In this document: piece after piece, positions 8,976-15,171 of the stretch
Layout of the letters: each line of letters begins with the position of its first letter
Position numbering within the stretch: the first letter of the stretch is position 1
Source: Alphaproteobacteria bacterium
Lineage (GTDB): Bacteria > Pseudomonadota > Alphaproteobacteria > Reyranellales > Reyranellaceae
Assembly (NCBI GenBank): GCA_010032545.1
Contig: RGPT01000016.1
Location: 1-33,571, forward strand
DNA: 33,571 nt
Direction of reading: 5' to 3'
The notes under the pieces: generated by a model
Told to the model about the DNA's origin: nothing
The model's input: the letters and a program-made list of their open reading frames with translations, nothing else
Database searches by the model: none
Made by a program: the position numbers and the translations under genes

Positions 8976-9657
8976 GGCCGCAGGCCGTCAGCGCCGCCAT
9001 CATGTGCGCTGGGGGCGGGGCGGTGACGACCACGGGCGGCTTGTTGCTCGACATCGCCAGCACGATTGCGCGCGAATGCAGATGCAGTTGCTGGCCAGGT
9101 TCGGGGTGGCCGTAGAAGCGGTCGCCGATCACCGGGCAACCGGCATCGGCACAATGGACGCGGATCTGATGCGTGCGACCCGTCTCCGGTTTCAGTTCCA
9201 GCCAGGTCATACCCGGCGCGCGACCGAGCGTGCGATAGCGCGTCACGGCGGCCTGGCCTTTGTCCGACACCTTCACGGTCCAGCCGCTTTTGCTGTTGAG
9301 CTTCAGCAGCTTCTTGTCGAATACGCCTTCCTCGTCCGGCGGCGCTCCTTGCACGACGGCCCAGTAGGTCTTCTCGGTCGTGTGGCCGGAGAAGAGCCGG
9401 CCGAGCTTGGTCAGCGCCTTGGGATGGCGACCGAGCACGAGCACTCCCGAAGTATCGGCATCGAGCCGGTGGGCGAGCGCCGGCGGACGCGGCAGGCCGA
9501 AGCGCAGGGCGTCGAAACACTCTTCCAGATTGGGCGCGCGGCTCGGGCCGGCATGGACGGCGAGTCCGGCCGGCTTGTCGATCACCAGGATCAGCCCGTC
9601 GCGATGAAGCACGCGAGCCTGGATTTCCTCGGGCGTGAGCGGCGGCGGCCGCTTCAC
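8959..9657 (-). CDS. RluA-family RNA pseudouridine synthase
   Basis: Isomerises specific uridines in rRNA or tRNA to pseudouridine. The 232-residue protein has the family signature with the catalytic Asp, HRLDADTSGVLVLG, preceded by VIDKPAGLAVHAGP and followed by LKPETGRTHQIRVH and PVIGDRFYG. There is no N-terminal S4 domain, so it is the short RluA/TruC-like type. The GTG start at 9657 overlaps the stop of the upstream amidase as GTGA, indicating translational coupling. In-frame sequence extends further upstream but lies inside the amidase and is not conserved-looking. Exact target site unknown. Confidence 0.85.
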   Translation of the reverse strand: MKRPPPLTPEEIQARVLHRDGLILVIDKPAGLAVHAGPSRAPNLEECFDALRFGLPRPPALAHRLDADTSGVLVLGRHPKALTKLGRLFSGHTTEKTYWAVVQGAPPDEEGVFDKKLLKLNSKSGWTVKVSDKGQAAVTRYRTLGRAPGMTWLELKPETGRTHQIRVHCADAGCPVIGDRFYGHPEPGQQLHLHSRAIVLAMSSNKPPVVVTAPPPAHMMAALTACGLTPST

Positions 9658-10943
9658 AGTTGGGGCCAGCGCGACAGCCAGTCTTCGGACGCCTCGTATA
9701 GGGCGGCGGCGTGCAACACCGAGGCATCGTCGCGGAACTGACCCACGATCTGCAGGCCGATCGGCAGACCTTCGGAATCGTAGCCGCTGCACAACGTCAG
9801 CGCCGGATGGCCGGTGATGTTGAACGGCATGGTGTAGGGGAACCAGTTGCTCCGGAGCTCGCCTGCCTCAACGCCGTCGATGTCGATCGGGTCGAACAGG
9901 TCCTGATCGATGGGGAGTGCCGTGCGTGCGAGCGTCGGCGTCACCAGGTAGTCGGCGCTCTCGAACCAGCCCTGCACCATGCGGAAAATCTCGGTGCGCT
10001 GGAACTGCGCGCGCTGGTAGTCGGCACCGCTCCAGTCGGCCGCCTGGGCGACCTGGCGCACCAGCGACGGCGTCATGCGGTTGCCGTCGCGGCGGATCAT
10101 GTCGTCGAAGCGTGCCTTCCAGGTCGTGTGGTTGATGACCTTCCACACCGGCGCCATGTCCGGCAACTTGGCGTCGAGCTCGACCAGTTCGGCGCCCAGC
10201 TCCCTCAATCTGCCCAGCGCCCGTTCGAAAGAGGCGCGGACGTCATGCGCCACGGCCGTATTGCCGAGCGTCGCGCTGAAGAGGATCCGCTTGCCCTTGA
10301 GTGTTCCCTCCGCGCGCGCGGCCGTGATGTAGTCCTGTGGCGCAAGGCCGATCGACCATGGATCGGAAGGATGGGGACCGGCCATGGCCTGGAGCATCAG
10401 CGCCGTGTCCATCACCGTGCGCGTCATCGGCGTCACATAGGTGTAGTTGCCGAAGGCGTCGGCCACCTGGCTGTGCGGGATGCCCGAAGTTCGCTCGGCG
10501 CTCCAGGCGTTGCGCGTGCGGCCAAACAGCGGTGCGTCGGTCAGGGCCTTATGGCCGTACTCGGGTGTCGTGGTCTTGCCGAACAGGATCGCGCCTGCAG
10601 ACTTCATGCGGGCCGCCGCGACCGCGTCCTCCTTGGGGACATTGTTCTCGTACAGGAGGGAGCCGAAGGTCGTGCGCACGCCGGCGGTATTGACAAGGTC
10701 CTTGGCGGCAAAGGGGATGCCGTGCAGCACCCCGAGCGGCTTGCCATCCATCACCGCCTGCTCGGCAAGCATCGCCGCCGCGAGCGCCTGCTCACCGGCA
10801 ATCGTGATGAAACAGTTCAGGACAGGTTGCAGTTTTTCGGCCCGCGCCAACACAGCCTTGGTCAGTTCGACCGGAGAGACATCCTTCGCCGCGATCCGTG
10901 CGCGCAGGTCGGAGGCGGAGAGGCGGGTAAGGTCGTCGCTCAT
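9654..10943 (-). CDS. Amidase-signature-family protein lacking the catalytic serine region
   Basis: Member of the amidase-signature family (amide, urea or aryl-acylamide hydrolases), 429 residues. The N-terminal half is normal, with LSASDLRARIAAKDVSPVEL and the catalytic-lysine segment HGIPFAAKDLVNTAGVRTTFG. The expected Gly/Ser-rich signature (ERTxGGSSGG... through GGGSxRxPA), which supplies the cis-Ser and Ser nucleophile, is absent. The sequence jumps from RNAWSAERTSG straight to IPHSQVADAFGNYTYV, with the junction at about 10481/10482. By comparison with the family about 45-55 residues are gone, yet the reading frame is kept. The protein should be catalytically dead as written. Its ATG overlaps the stop of the FAH-family gene (ATGA, 10940-10943). 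Confidence 0.85.
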   Translation of the reverse strand: MSDDLTRLSASDLRARIAAKDVSPVELTKAVLARAEKLQPVLNCFITIAGEQALAAAMLAEQAVMDGKPLGVLHGIPFAAKDLVNTAGVRTTFGSLLYENNVPKEDAVAAARMKSAGAILFGKTTTPEYGHKALTDAPLFGRTRNAWSAERTSGIPHSQVADAFGNYTYVTPMTRTVMDTALMLQAMAGPHPSDPWSIGLAPQDYITAARAEGTLKGKRILFSATLGNTAVAHDVRASFERALGRLRELGAELVELDAKLPDMAPVWKVINHTTWKARFDDMIRRDGNRMTPSLVRQVAQAADWSGADYQRAQFQRTEIFRMVQGWFESADYLVTPTLARTALPIDQDLFDPIDIDGVEAGELRSNWFPYTMPFNITGHPALTLCSGYDSEGLPIGLQIVGQFRDDASVLHAAALYEASEDWLSRWPQL

Positions 10944-12073
10944 CGCAGCAACCCTCGCGCCGCCAGATTGCGCATCAGCGCTGTCAGGCCGAAAGTCCAG
11001 GGTGGGACCTTGTCGCAATGGTTCACCCGGTTGGTGAGCGTGCCGAGCTTGGGCGAGCGGATGGAAACGACGTCGCCCACCATGTGCGTGAATCCCGTGC
11101 CACCCGGCGTGCGCGGTTCGGTCGGTGCGAACAGGGTGCCGGTCATCAGCGCCATGCCGTCGGGGTATTGATGCGTCTTCATGGCCTGGGCCACGAGGTC
11201 GGTCGGGTCGCGGCTGATCTTCGACAGATCGCTGGTGCCACGCAGGCGGAACTGGTCGGGGCCGGTCACTTCCAGCTCGACCTTGGCCTGGCGGACGTCG
11301 TCCAGGGAGAATGTACGATCGAACAGGCGGACGAAGGGGCCGAGCGCGCACGAAGCAGTGTTGTCCTTGGCGATGCCGAGCAGCAGGGCGCTGCGTCCTT
11401 CGATGTCGCGCAGGTTGACGTCGTTGCCGAGCGTGGCGCCCACGATCGCGCCTTTGGCGTTCACGATCAGCGTTACTTCCGGCTCCGGATTGTTCCAGTC
11501 CGAGTCCGGTCGGATGCCGATCTCGGCGCCGTAGCCGACCGCTGCCATCGGCGGCGCCTTGGTGAAGATCTCGGCATAGGGGCCGATGCCGACTTCGAGG
11601 TAAGGCGACCAGGCGCCGCGCGCCATCAGCGACTTCTTGAGCGCCTCGGCTTCGGCCGAGCCCGGCTTGATGGTGGTGACGTCGGCGCCGATGATCGAAT
11701 TGAGCTCGCCGCGCACCGTCTCGGCCCGTGCCGGATCGCCCTTGGCATGTTCCTCGATCAGCCGCTCGAGCAGGCTGACGGCAAAGGTGACTCCGGCCGC
11801 CTTGATCGCCTGCAGGTCGACCGGCGCCAGCAGACCGGAGACGATTTCCTCCAGCGAACCGATGCGTTCGCCCTTGGCCCCGGCAAGCGCTACGGGATCG
11901 TCTGCGTTGCAGAGGTCGGCCATCGTGGCTGCGACAACCGTGATATCGAAGACCCCGTCCGACCGCACCGAAACGACGCTCGGGCCTGCATTTGGGCCAT
12001 TTCTCCAAACCCGGCCGACCAGGCTTCCGGCGGTGCCGTCTTCGGGAAGAATCTCGCTCGACAAACCTGCCAC
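10940..12073 (-). CDS. Fumarylacetoacetate hydrolase family protein (possible 2-keto-3-deoxy-sugar-acid dehydratase)
   Basis: FAH-fold metal enzyme of 377 residues. Metal and active-site elements are visible in WNNPEPEVTLIVN (Glu-x-Glu) and GATLGNDVNLRDIEGRS (Asp). The long N-terminal part (LLAPVDLQAIKAAGVTFAVS) and C-terminal HMVGDVVSIRSPKLGTL are as in the roughly 390-residue subgroup that includes 2-keto-3-deoxy-D-arabonate dehydratases. It is divergent from a DapA-family gene 74 bp away, a pairing that fits sugar-acid or keto-acid catabolism. That pathway is inferred from family and context only. ATG 12073 is the first start giving conserved sequence (MAGLSSEILPEDGTAGSLVG). Confidence 0.8.
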   Translation of the reverse strand: MAGLSSEILPEDGTAGSLVGRVWRNGPNAGPSVVSVRSDGVFDITVVAATMADLCNADDPVALAGAKGERIGSLEEIVSGLLAPVDLQAIKAAGVTFAVSLLERLIEEHAKGDPARAETVRGELNSIIGADVTTIKPGSAEAEALKKSLMARGAWSPYLEVGIGPYAEIFTKAPPMAAVGYGAEIGIRPDSDWNNPEPEVTLIVNAKGAIVGATLGNDVNLRDIEGRSALLLGIAKDNTASCALGPFVRLFDRTFSLDDVRQAKVELEVTGPDQFRLRGTSDLSKISRDPTDLVAQAMKTHQYPDGMALMTGTLFAPTEPRTPGGTGFTHMVGDVVSIRSPKLGTLTNRVNHCDKVPPWTFGLTALMRNLAARGLLR

Positions 12074-12147
12074 TGGACGTCTCCGGCGCTTCGTTGCAGA
12101 AAAGGCGCGCCACTTCCACGCTATTCCCTAAGGGGGGAAATCAAATC

Positions 12148-13089
12148 ATGGCCGCTCAGCGGATCAAAGGTGTTCTTTCACCCGTCGTCACACCCTTCAA
12201 GCGCGATCTGTCGCCCGATGTCGGCCGATTCATCGCCCACTGCAAGTGGCTGCTGAGCCAGGATTGCGGGCTTGCCGTGTTCGGCACGAATTCAGAGGCC
12301 AATTCGATGTCGGCTGACGAGCGCATGGGCCTGCTCGAAGCCGCCGTTTCGGCCGGCGTGCCGACGGCGCGCATGATGCCAGGCACGGGCGCCTGCTCGA
12401 TCAACGAGGCGGCCAAGGTGAGCGCGCATGCGACCAAGCTCGGCGTGTCGGGCGTTCTGATGCTGCCGCCCTTCTACTACAAGGGCGTTCCGGAGGAGGG
12501 GCTGTTCCGCTTCTTCTCGGAGGTGGTGCAGCGCGTCGGTGACGACCGGCTGCGCGTCTATCTCTATCATATCCCGCCCGTGTCGGCGGTGCCGATCACG
12601 CACAAGCTGGTCGAGCGCCTGATGAAGGCCTATCCGAAGCAGATCGCCGGCATGAAGGATTCGTCCGACGACTGGCCGCATACCAAGAGCATGATCGACG
12701 CCTTCGCCAAGGACGGCTTCGATGTCTTCTCCGGCAACGAAAAGCCTTTGATCGAGAACGTCAAGTCGGGCGGCGCGGGGTGCATCAGCGCCACGGCCAA
12801 TATCAACCCGGGCAAGATCGCCGAGACCTACAAGAAGTACGCGACGCCCGAGGGCGAGAAGCTGCAGGCCTGGATCAACGAGGTGCGCGGCGTCATGCAG
12901 GGCTACGTGATGATCCCCGGTCTGAAGTATTGCATCGCGCACTACGGCGCCGACCCCGCCTGGGGCCCGGTCCGTCCGCCACTGGTCGAGATCGACGAGA
13001 AGGTCGGCCGCGAGATGATCGCCAAGCTCGACGGGCTGGGTTTCACCATGCCTGGGCTCAAGCAGGCGATGGCGGTCGCGGCAGAGTGA
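12148..13089 (+). CDS. Dihydrodipicolinate synthase / N-acetylneuraminate lyase family protein
   Basis: TIM-barrel class I aldolase/dehydratase, 313 residues, cytosolic. The Schiff-base lysine is K170 in IAGMKDSSDD and the family tyrosine is Y140 in VYLYHIPP. The substrate carboxylate loop reads FGTNSEANS instead of GTTGE, which argues against a true lysine-pathway DapA and for a catabolic keto-acid lyase or dehydratase. A strong AGGGGGGAA site (12131-12139) precedes ATG 12148. It is divergent from the FAH-family gene with a shared 74-bp intergenic region, so the two are probably co-regulated. Exact substrate unknown. Confidence 0.85.
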   Translation: MAAQRIKGVLSPVVTPFKRDLSPDVGRFIAHCKWLLSQDCGLAVFGTNSEANSMSADERMGLLEAAVSAGVPTARMMPGTGACSINEAAKVSAHATKLGVSGVLMLPPFYYKGVPEEGLFRFFSEVVQRVGDDRLRVYLYHIPPVSAVPITHKLVERLMKAYPKQIAGMKDSSDDWPHTKSMIDAFAKDGFDVFSGNEKPLIENVKSGGAGCISATANINPGKIAETYKKYATPEGEKLQAWINEVRGVMQGYVMIPGLKYCIAHYGADPAWGPVRPPLVEIDEKVGREMIAKLDGLGFTMPGLKQAMAVAAE

Positions 13090-13100
13090 CGGCAGCCGCA

Positions 13101-13130
13101 TTGACAGCGATGAGGCGGTAGTCTTATAAA
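13101..13130 (+). promoter_or_regulatory. Sigma-70-type promoter ahead of the leader/GNAT operon
   Basis: A perfect TTGACA (13101-13106) is followed after 18 bp by TATAAA (13125-13130). It is among the best promoter matches seen in the window. Transcription would start around 13136-13138, at or next to the second ATG of the leader reading frame (13137), so the leader would be essentially leaderless. Confidence 0.6.
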
Positions 13131-13187
13131 ATGAACATGCGCACGACCCTGATCCAGAACGGTTGGTATTTTACGCCCCTTACATAG
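13131..13187 (+). CDS. Putative leader peptide with consecutive Trp-Tyr-Phe codons
   Basis: An 18-codon frame, MNMRTTLIQNGWYFTPLT, directly after the promoter, ending at TAG 13185-13187. Translation could begin at ATG 13131 or, if the transcript is leaderless, at ATG 13137. Three aromatic codons in a row (13164-13172) followed by an intrinsic terminator 26 bp downstream is the layout of ribosome-mediated attenuators such as the trp leaders of Rhizobiales. That the peptide is made, and that it senses aromatic amino-acid supply, is inferred. It could be a chance frame. Confidence 0.4.
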   Translation: MNMRTTLIQNGWYFTPLT

Positions 13188-13212
13188 GCGGTGCGAAGGG
13201 TCATGACTCAAC

Positions 13213-13245
13213 GAAGCCGCCGCATCCCGGCGGCTTCTGTGTTTC
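13213..13245 (+). terminator. Intrinsic terminator / attenuator hairpin
   Basis: A perfect 10-bp inverted repeat, GAAGCCGCCG (13213-13222) and CGGCGGCTTC (13228-13237), with a 5-base loop, followed by TGTGTTTCT. The U-run is imperfect. A competing pairing is possible: GGCGG (13187-13191) with CCGCC (13217-13221) would break the hairpin. GGCGG lies in the loop of another possible stem, CCCTT (13177-13181) with AAGGG (13196-13200). The position, between the leader frame and the GNAT start 56 bp downstream, fits an attenuator; it may otherwise simply end transcription from the DapA-family gene. Confidence 0.6.
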
Positions 13246-13292
13246 TGGAATAGGCCTCCGGGCCGCGGCGGAGCCGCAAACCGGAGGACGAT

Positions 13293-13754
13293 ATGTCGAT
13301 CATCGAAGCAGAGTTGGAACCGCCGGCGCCGCCGTTGCACATCCGTGTGCGGCTGGCCGGACCACGCGATCTCGAAGACCTTTGCGATCTGCTGGACGAC
13401 CGAGAACATGCACGCGAGCAGGTGCTGACCTGGCTTGAAACACCCGGCATGACCCTACTGGTCGCGCAGAGCGAGGTGGGGGTGCTGGGCGTGGCCGTTC
13501 TCGTGACGCGGCTGGTGCCGCTGCAAGGAGCGGGTGCGCATAAGGTCATCGAGGTCGACAATCTCGTGGTCCGCGCCGACCATCGCGGCCGTCGTATCGG
13601 CCGGCGCCTGCTTGCCGCCGCCGTCGAATGGTCGCGCCAGCGTCGCGCCGTCCAGGTCGAGGCCATCGTCGGTGACGTCAATCGCGGTGGCCGGCGATTC
13701 TACGAGAGCTTCGGCTTCGCTTCGGTCAACGATCGGCTGGTCCTGGCGGCATAA
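13293..13754 (+). CDS. GNAT family N-acetyltransferase (first of a coupled pair)
   Basis: Acetyl-CoA-dependent N-acyltransferase of 153 residues. The beta4 strand and pyrophosphate loop are VIEVDNLVVRADHRGRRIG, with R-G-x-x-I-G binding acetyl-CoA. The C-terminal RRFYESFGF is the usual alpha4 tyrosine segment. GGAGG (13282-13286) precedes ATG 13293. Its TAA overlaps the start of the next GNAT gene (TAATG). Acceptor substrate unknown. It follows the promoter, leader frame and terminator at 13101-13245, so its expression may be controlled by attenuation. Confidence 0.85.
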   Translation: MSIIEAELEPPAPPLHIRVRLAGPRDLEDLCDLLDDREHAREQVLTWLETPGMTLLVAQSEVGVLGVAVLVTRLVPLQGAGAHKVIEVDNLVVRADHRGRRIGRRLLAAAVEWSRQRRAVQVEAIVGDVNRGGRRFYESFGFASVNDRLVLAA

Positions 13755-14230
13755 TGTCGACCGACGTGCGCCAGGCGACCCTGCACGACTACCGGGCGCT
13801 CTGCGCCCTGTTCGAAGAGCTGGACGAATTCCACCGCCGGGCGCGGCCGGACTTCTTCCGGCCGTTCGAGGGGCCGGCGCGGAACTGGGCCCAGGTTGGG
13901 CAGTGGCTGGCTGGTCCCGACTCGACGATACTGGTGGCCGAGGATGGAGCCGAGGTGATCGGCCTCGTATTGCTGCTGCCGCGGCTGCCGTCGACGTTCG
14001 CCGGCGCTGTGCCGCGCAGGGTCGTGGTGATCGACTACCTTGTGGTACGCGCCGACCGCCGCGACCGGCGGATCGGCCGGAAGCTGGTGACGGCCTCGAT
14101 GGAATGGGCCCGCGGGCAGGGCGCAAGTCATGTCGAACTGGGGGGCCACGCCATCAATCGTCAAGCGCTCAGATTTTACGAGCGTATTGGCTTCGATGTG
14201 TCCGTGCATTGGCTGAGCCAGGCCACTTAG
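13754..14230 (+). CDS. GNAT family N-acetyltransferase (second of a coupled pair)
   Basis: Acetyl-CoA-dependent N-acyltransferase of 158 residues. It starts MSTDVRQATLHDYRALCALF; the cofactor loop is VVIDYLVVRADRRDRRIGRK and the C-terminal helix is QALRFYERIGF. In the loop the usual R-G is R-D, a small departure from R-x-x-G-x-G/A. It overlaps the upstream GNAT by one base, so the two are translated together, perhaps forming a heteromer or arising by duplication. The two are similar in layout but clearly diverged. Substrate unknown. Confidence 0.85.
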   Translation: MSTDVRQATLHDYRALCALFEELDEFHRRARPDFFRPFEGPARNWAQVGQWLAGPDSTILVAEDGAEVIGLVLLLPRLPSTFAGAVPRRVVVIDYLVVRADRRDRRIGRKLVTASMEWARGQGASHVELGGHAINRQALRFYERIGFDVSVHWLSQAT

Positions 14231-14266
14231 TCGGAAAGTGCCTTGTTTCGGCTGCAATGGGTTGGT

Positions 14267-14281
14267 CGCCCTGACAGGGCG
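14267..14281. repeat. Perfect short palindrome CGCCCTG-A-CAGGGCG
   Basis: A 7-bp perfect inverted repeat around one central base, 37 bp after the second GNAT stop. As RNA it can form a 5-bp stem with a 5-base loop but no U-run follows, so it is a poor terminator. It could be an operator for the gene at 14451. Nothing else is recognisable in the 220-bp gap 14231-14450 apart from a possible -10 (TATGGT) near 14397. Confidence 0.3.
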
Positions 14282-14450
14282 CCACACACTCTTGGCGGCG
14301 ATACACATCGCTTTTGCGCGCGTTTGGGCTATTCCGCGTCCATCGAGCGGTCCGTGCCGGCGGCGCGAGCAATCGCTTCGCAGGGCGCGCGATGTGGTAT
14401 GGTGTTTCTCTTGCACATCCCCGTGCCGGACAAATGTGCAGGAGTGGCCC

Positions 14451-14960
14451 GTGGCAAAGCATGGTGCGAAGCAACAAGCGATCGTCGCCAAGGGACCGGC
14501 TCCCTTGAAGCAGACGATGGCCAAGCCGATCGCGGGCTACACGGACCCGAACGACCTTCGTACGTTGATGACCAACGCCAAGCGGCTTGGGCGCGATGAC
14601 ATCTGGCGGGAAGCGTTTCAGCGCCTGTGCTCGCTCGAAGGCGCGGCCCAGACCGAGCCGCTACACCGTGATTTCTACCAGACGCTGGCAGGATACGAGC
14701 ACCTGCTGAGCCAGAAGAACGGCCGCGCCACGCGGGCCAGCCGGACGCGCCTCAAGCTCAAGAGCAAGGGCGTCGTGCAGTGCCTGGAAGACTGGGTCAC
14801 CAGCAAGACACCGACAGAGGGCTACGAGTTGCTGATGGCACACCGTATGCCCGAGATGACGGGCGAGCGGCTGGTGCTGAAGTATCCGGAGCAGTTCTCG
14901 GCCGCTGCGAACGATGCCGCCAAGGCGCGGCTGGCGACGGCCGAACCCGCGGCCGCCTAG
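14451..14960 (+). CDS. Hypothetical protein (Lys/Arg-rich, helical)
   Basis: Protein of 169 residues that I do not recognise. GTG 14451 is chosen because AGGAG lies at a good distance upstream and the sequence before it (Cys- and Arg-rich) is not protein-like. The N-terminus is basic and low-complexity (VAKHGAKQQAIVAKGPAPLK). A helical core with KRLGRDDIWREAFQRLCSLEG and RASRTRLKLKSKGVVQCLEDW follows, and the end is Ala-rich. The charge pattern would suit a nucleic-acid-associated protein, but this is only an impression. No signal peptide or membrane helix. It stands alone between two gaps of about 200 bp. Confidence 0.6.
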   Translation: MAKHGAKQQAIVAKGPAPLKQTMAKPIAGYTDPNDLRTLMTNAKRLGRDDIWREAFQRLCSLEGAAQTEPLHRDFYQTLAGYEHLLSQKNGRATRASRTRLKLKSKGVVQCLEDWVTSKTPTEGYELLMAHRMPEMTGERLVLKYPEQFSAAANDAAKARLATAEPAAA

Positions 14961-14970
14961 CACGCATTCC

Positions 14971-15066
14971 TTGCTCCGAGGCGCCGGCGGTATCCGCAAC
15001 GCGCTGCCCGACGTCTTTGCCGTCGAATCGCGGATCGGCGACCTGGCGGCGCTGCTCGAGGCTTAG
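14971..15066 (+). pseudogene. Possible 3' remnant of a lost gene
   Basis: Within the 211-bp gap 14961-15171 a short stretch ends with protein-like sequence, GGIRNALPDVFAVESRIG followed by DLAALLEA and a TAG at 15064-15066. The composition and third-position GC resemble a real C-terminus, yet there is no start or ribosome site. It may be a leftover of a deleted gene, or chance in GC-rich DNA. Parent family not recognised. Confidence 0.25.
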
Positions 15067-15171
15067 TGGCCTCCACCCGCTGTGCGAGAGGTCGAAACGG
15101 CCGGGAGATCTCGTGAGATTTCAGCAGGCGAGGAACGTGGTAGCCTGAGGCACATTCCTGGGGAGGAATCG

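Noticed and set aside
9654-12119. A very long minus-strand open frame of 821 codons covering two genes
   Set aside because: Its first half is an Arg/Gly-rich shadow of the FAH-family gene; only the part from ATG 10943 is real amidase sequence.
12148-13089. True dapA for lysine synthesis
   Set aside because: The loop motif is not GTTGE, and the divergent FAH-family neighbour points to catabolism.
13157-13170. A 12-base match (ACGGTTGGTATT) between the leader region and the inverse strand near 33473
   Set aside because: A 12-mer shared once within 33 kb is expected by chance, and the flanks do not match, so I do not call it a dispersed repeat.
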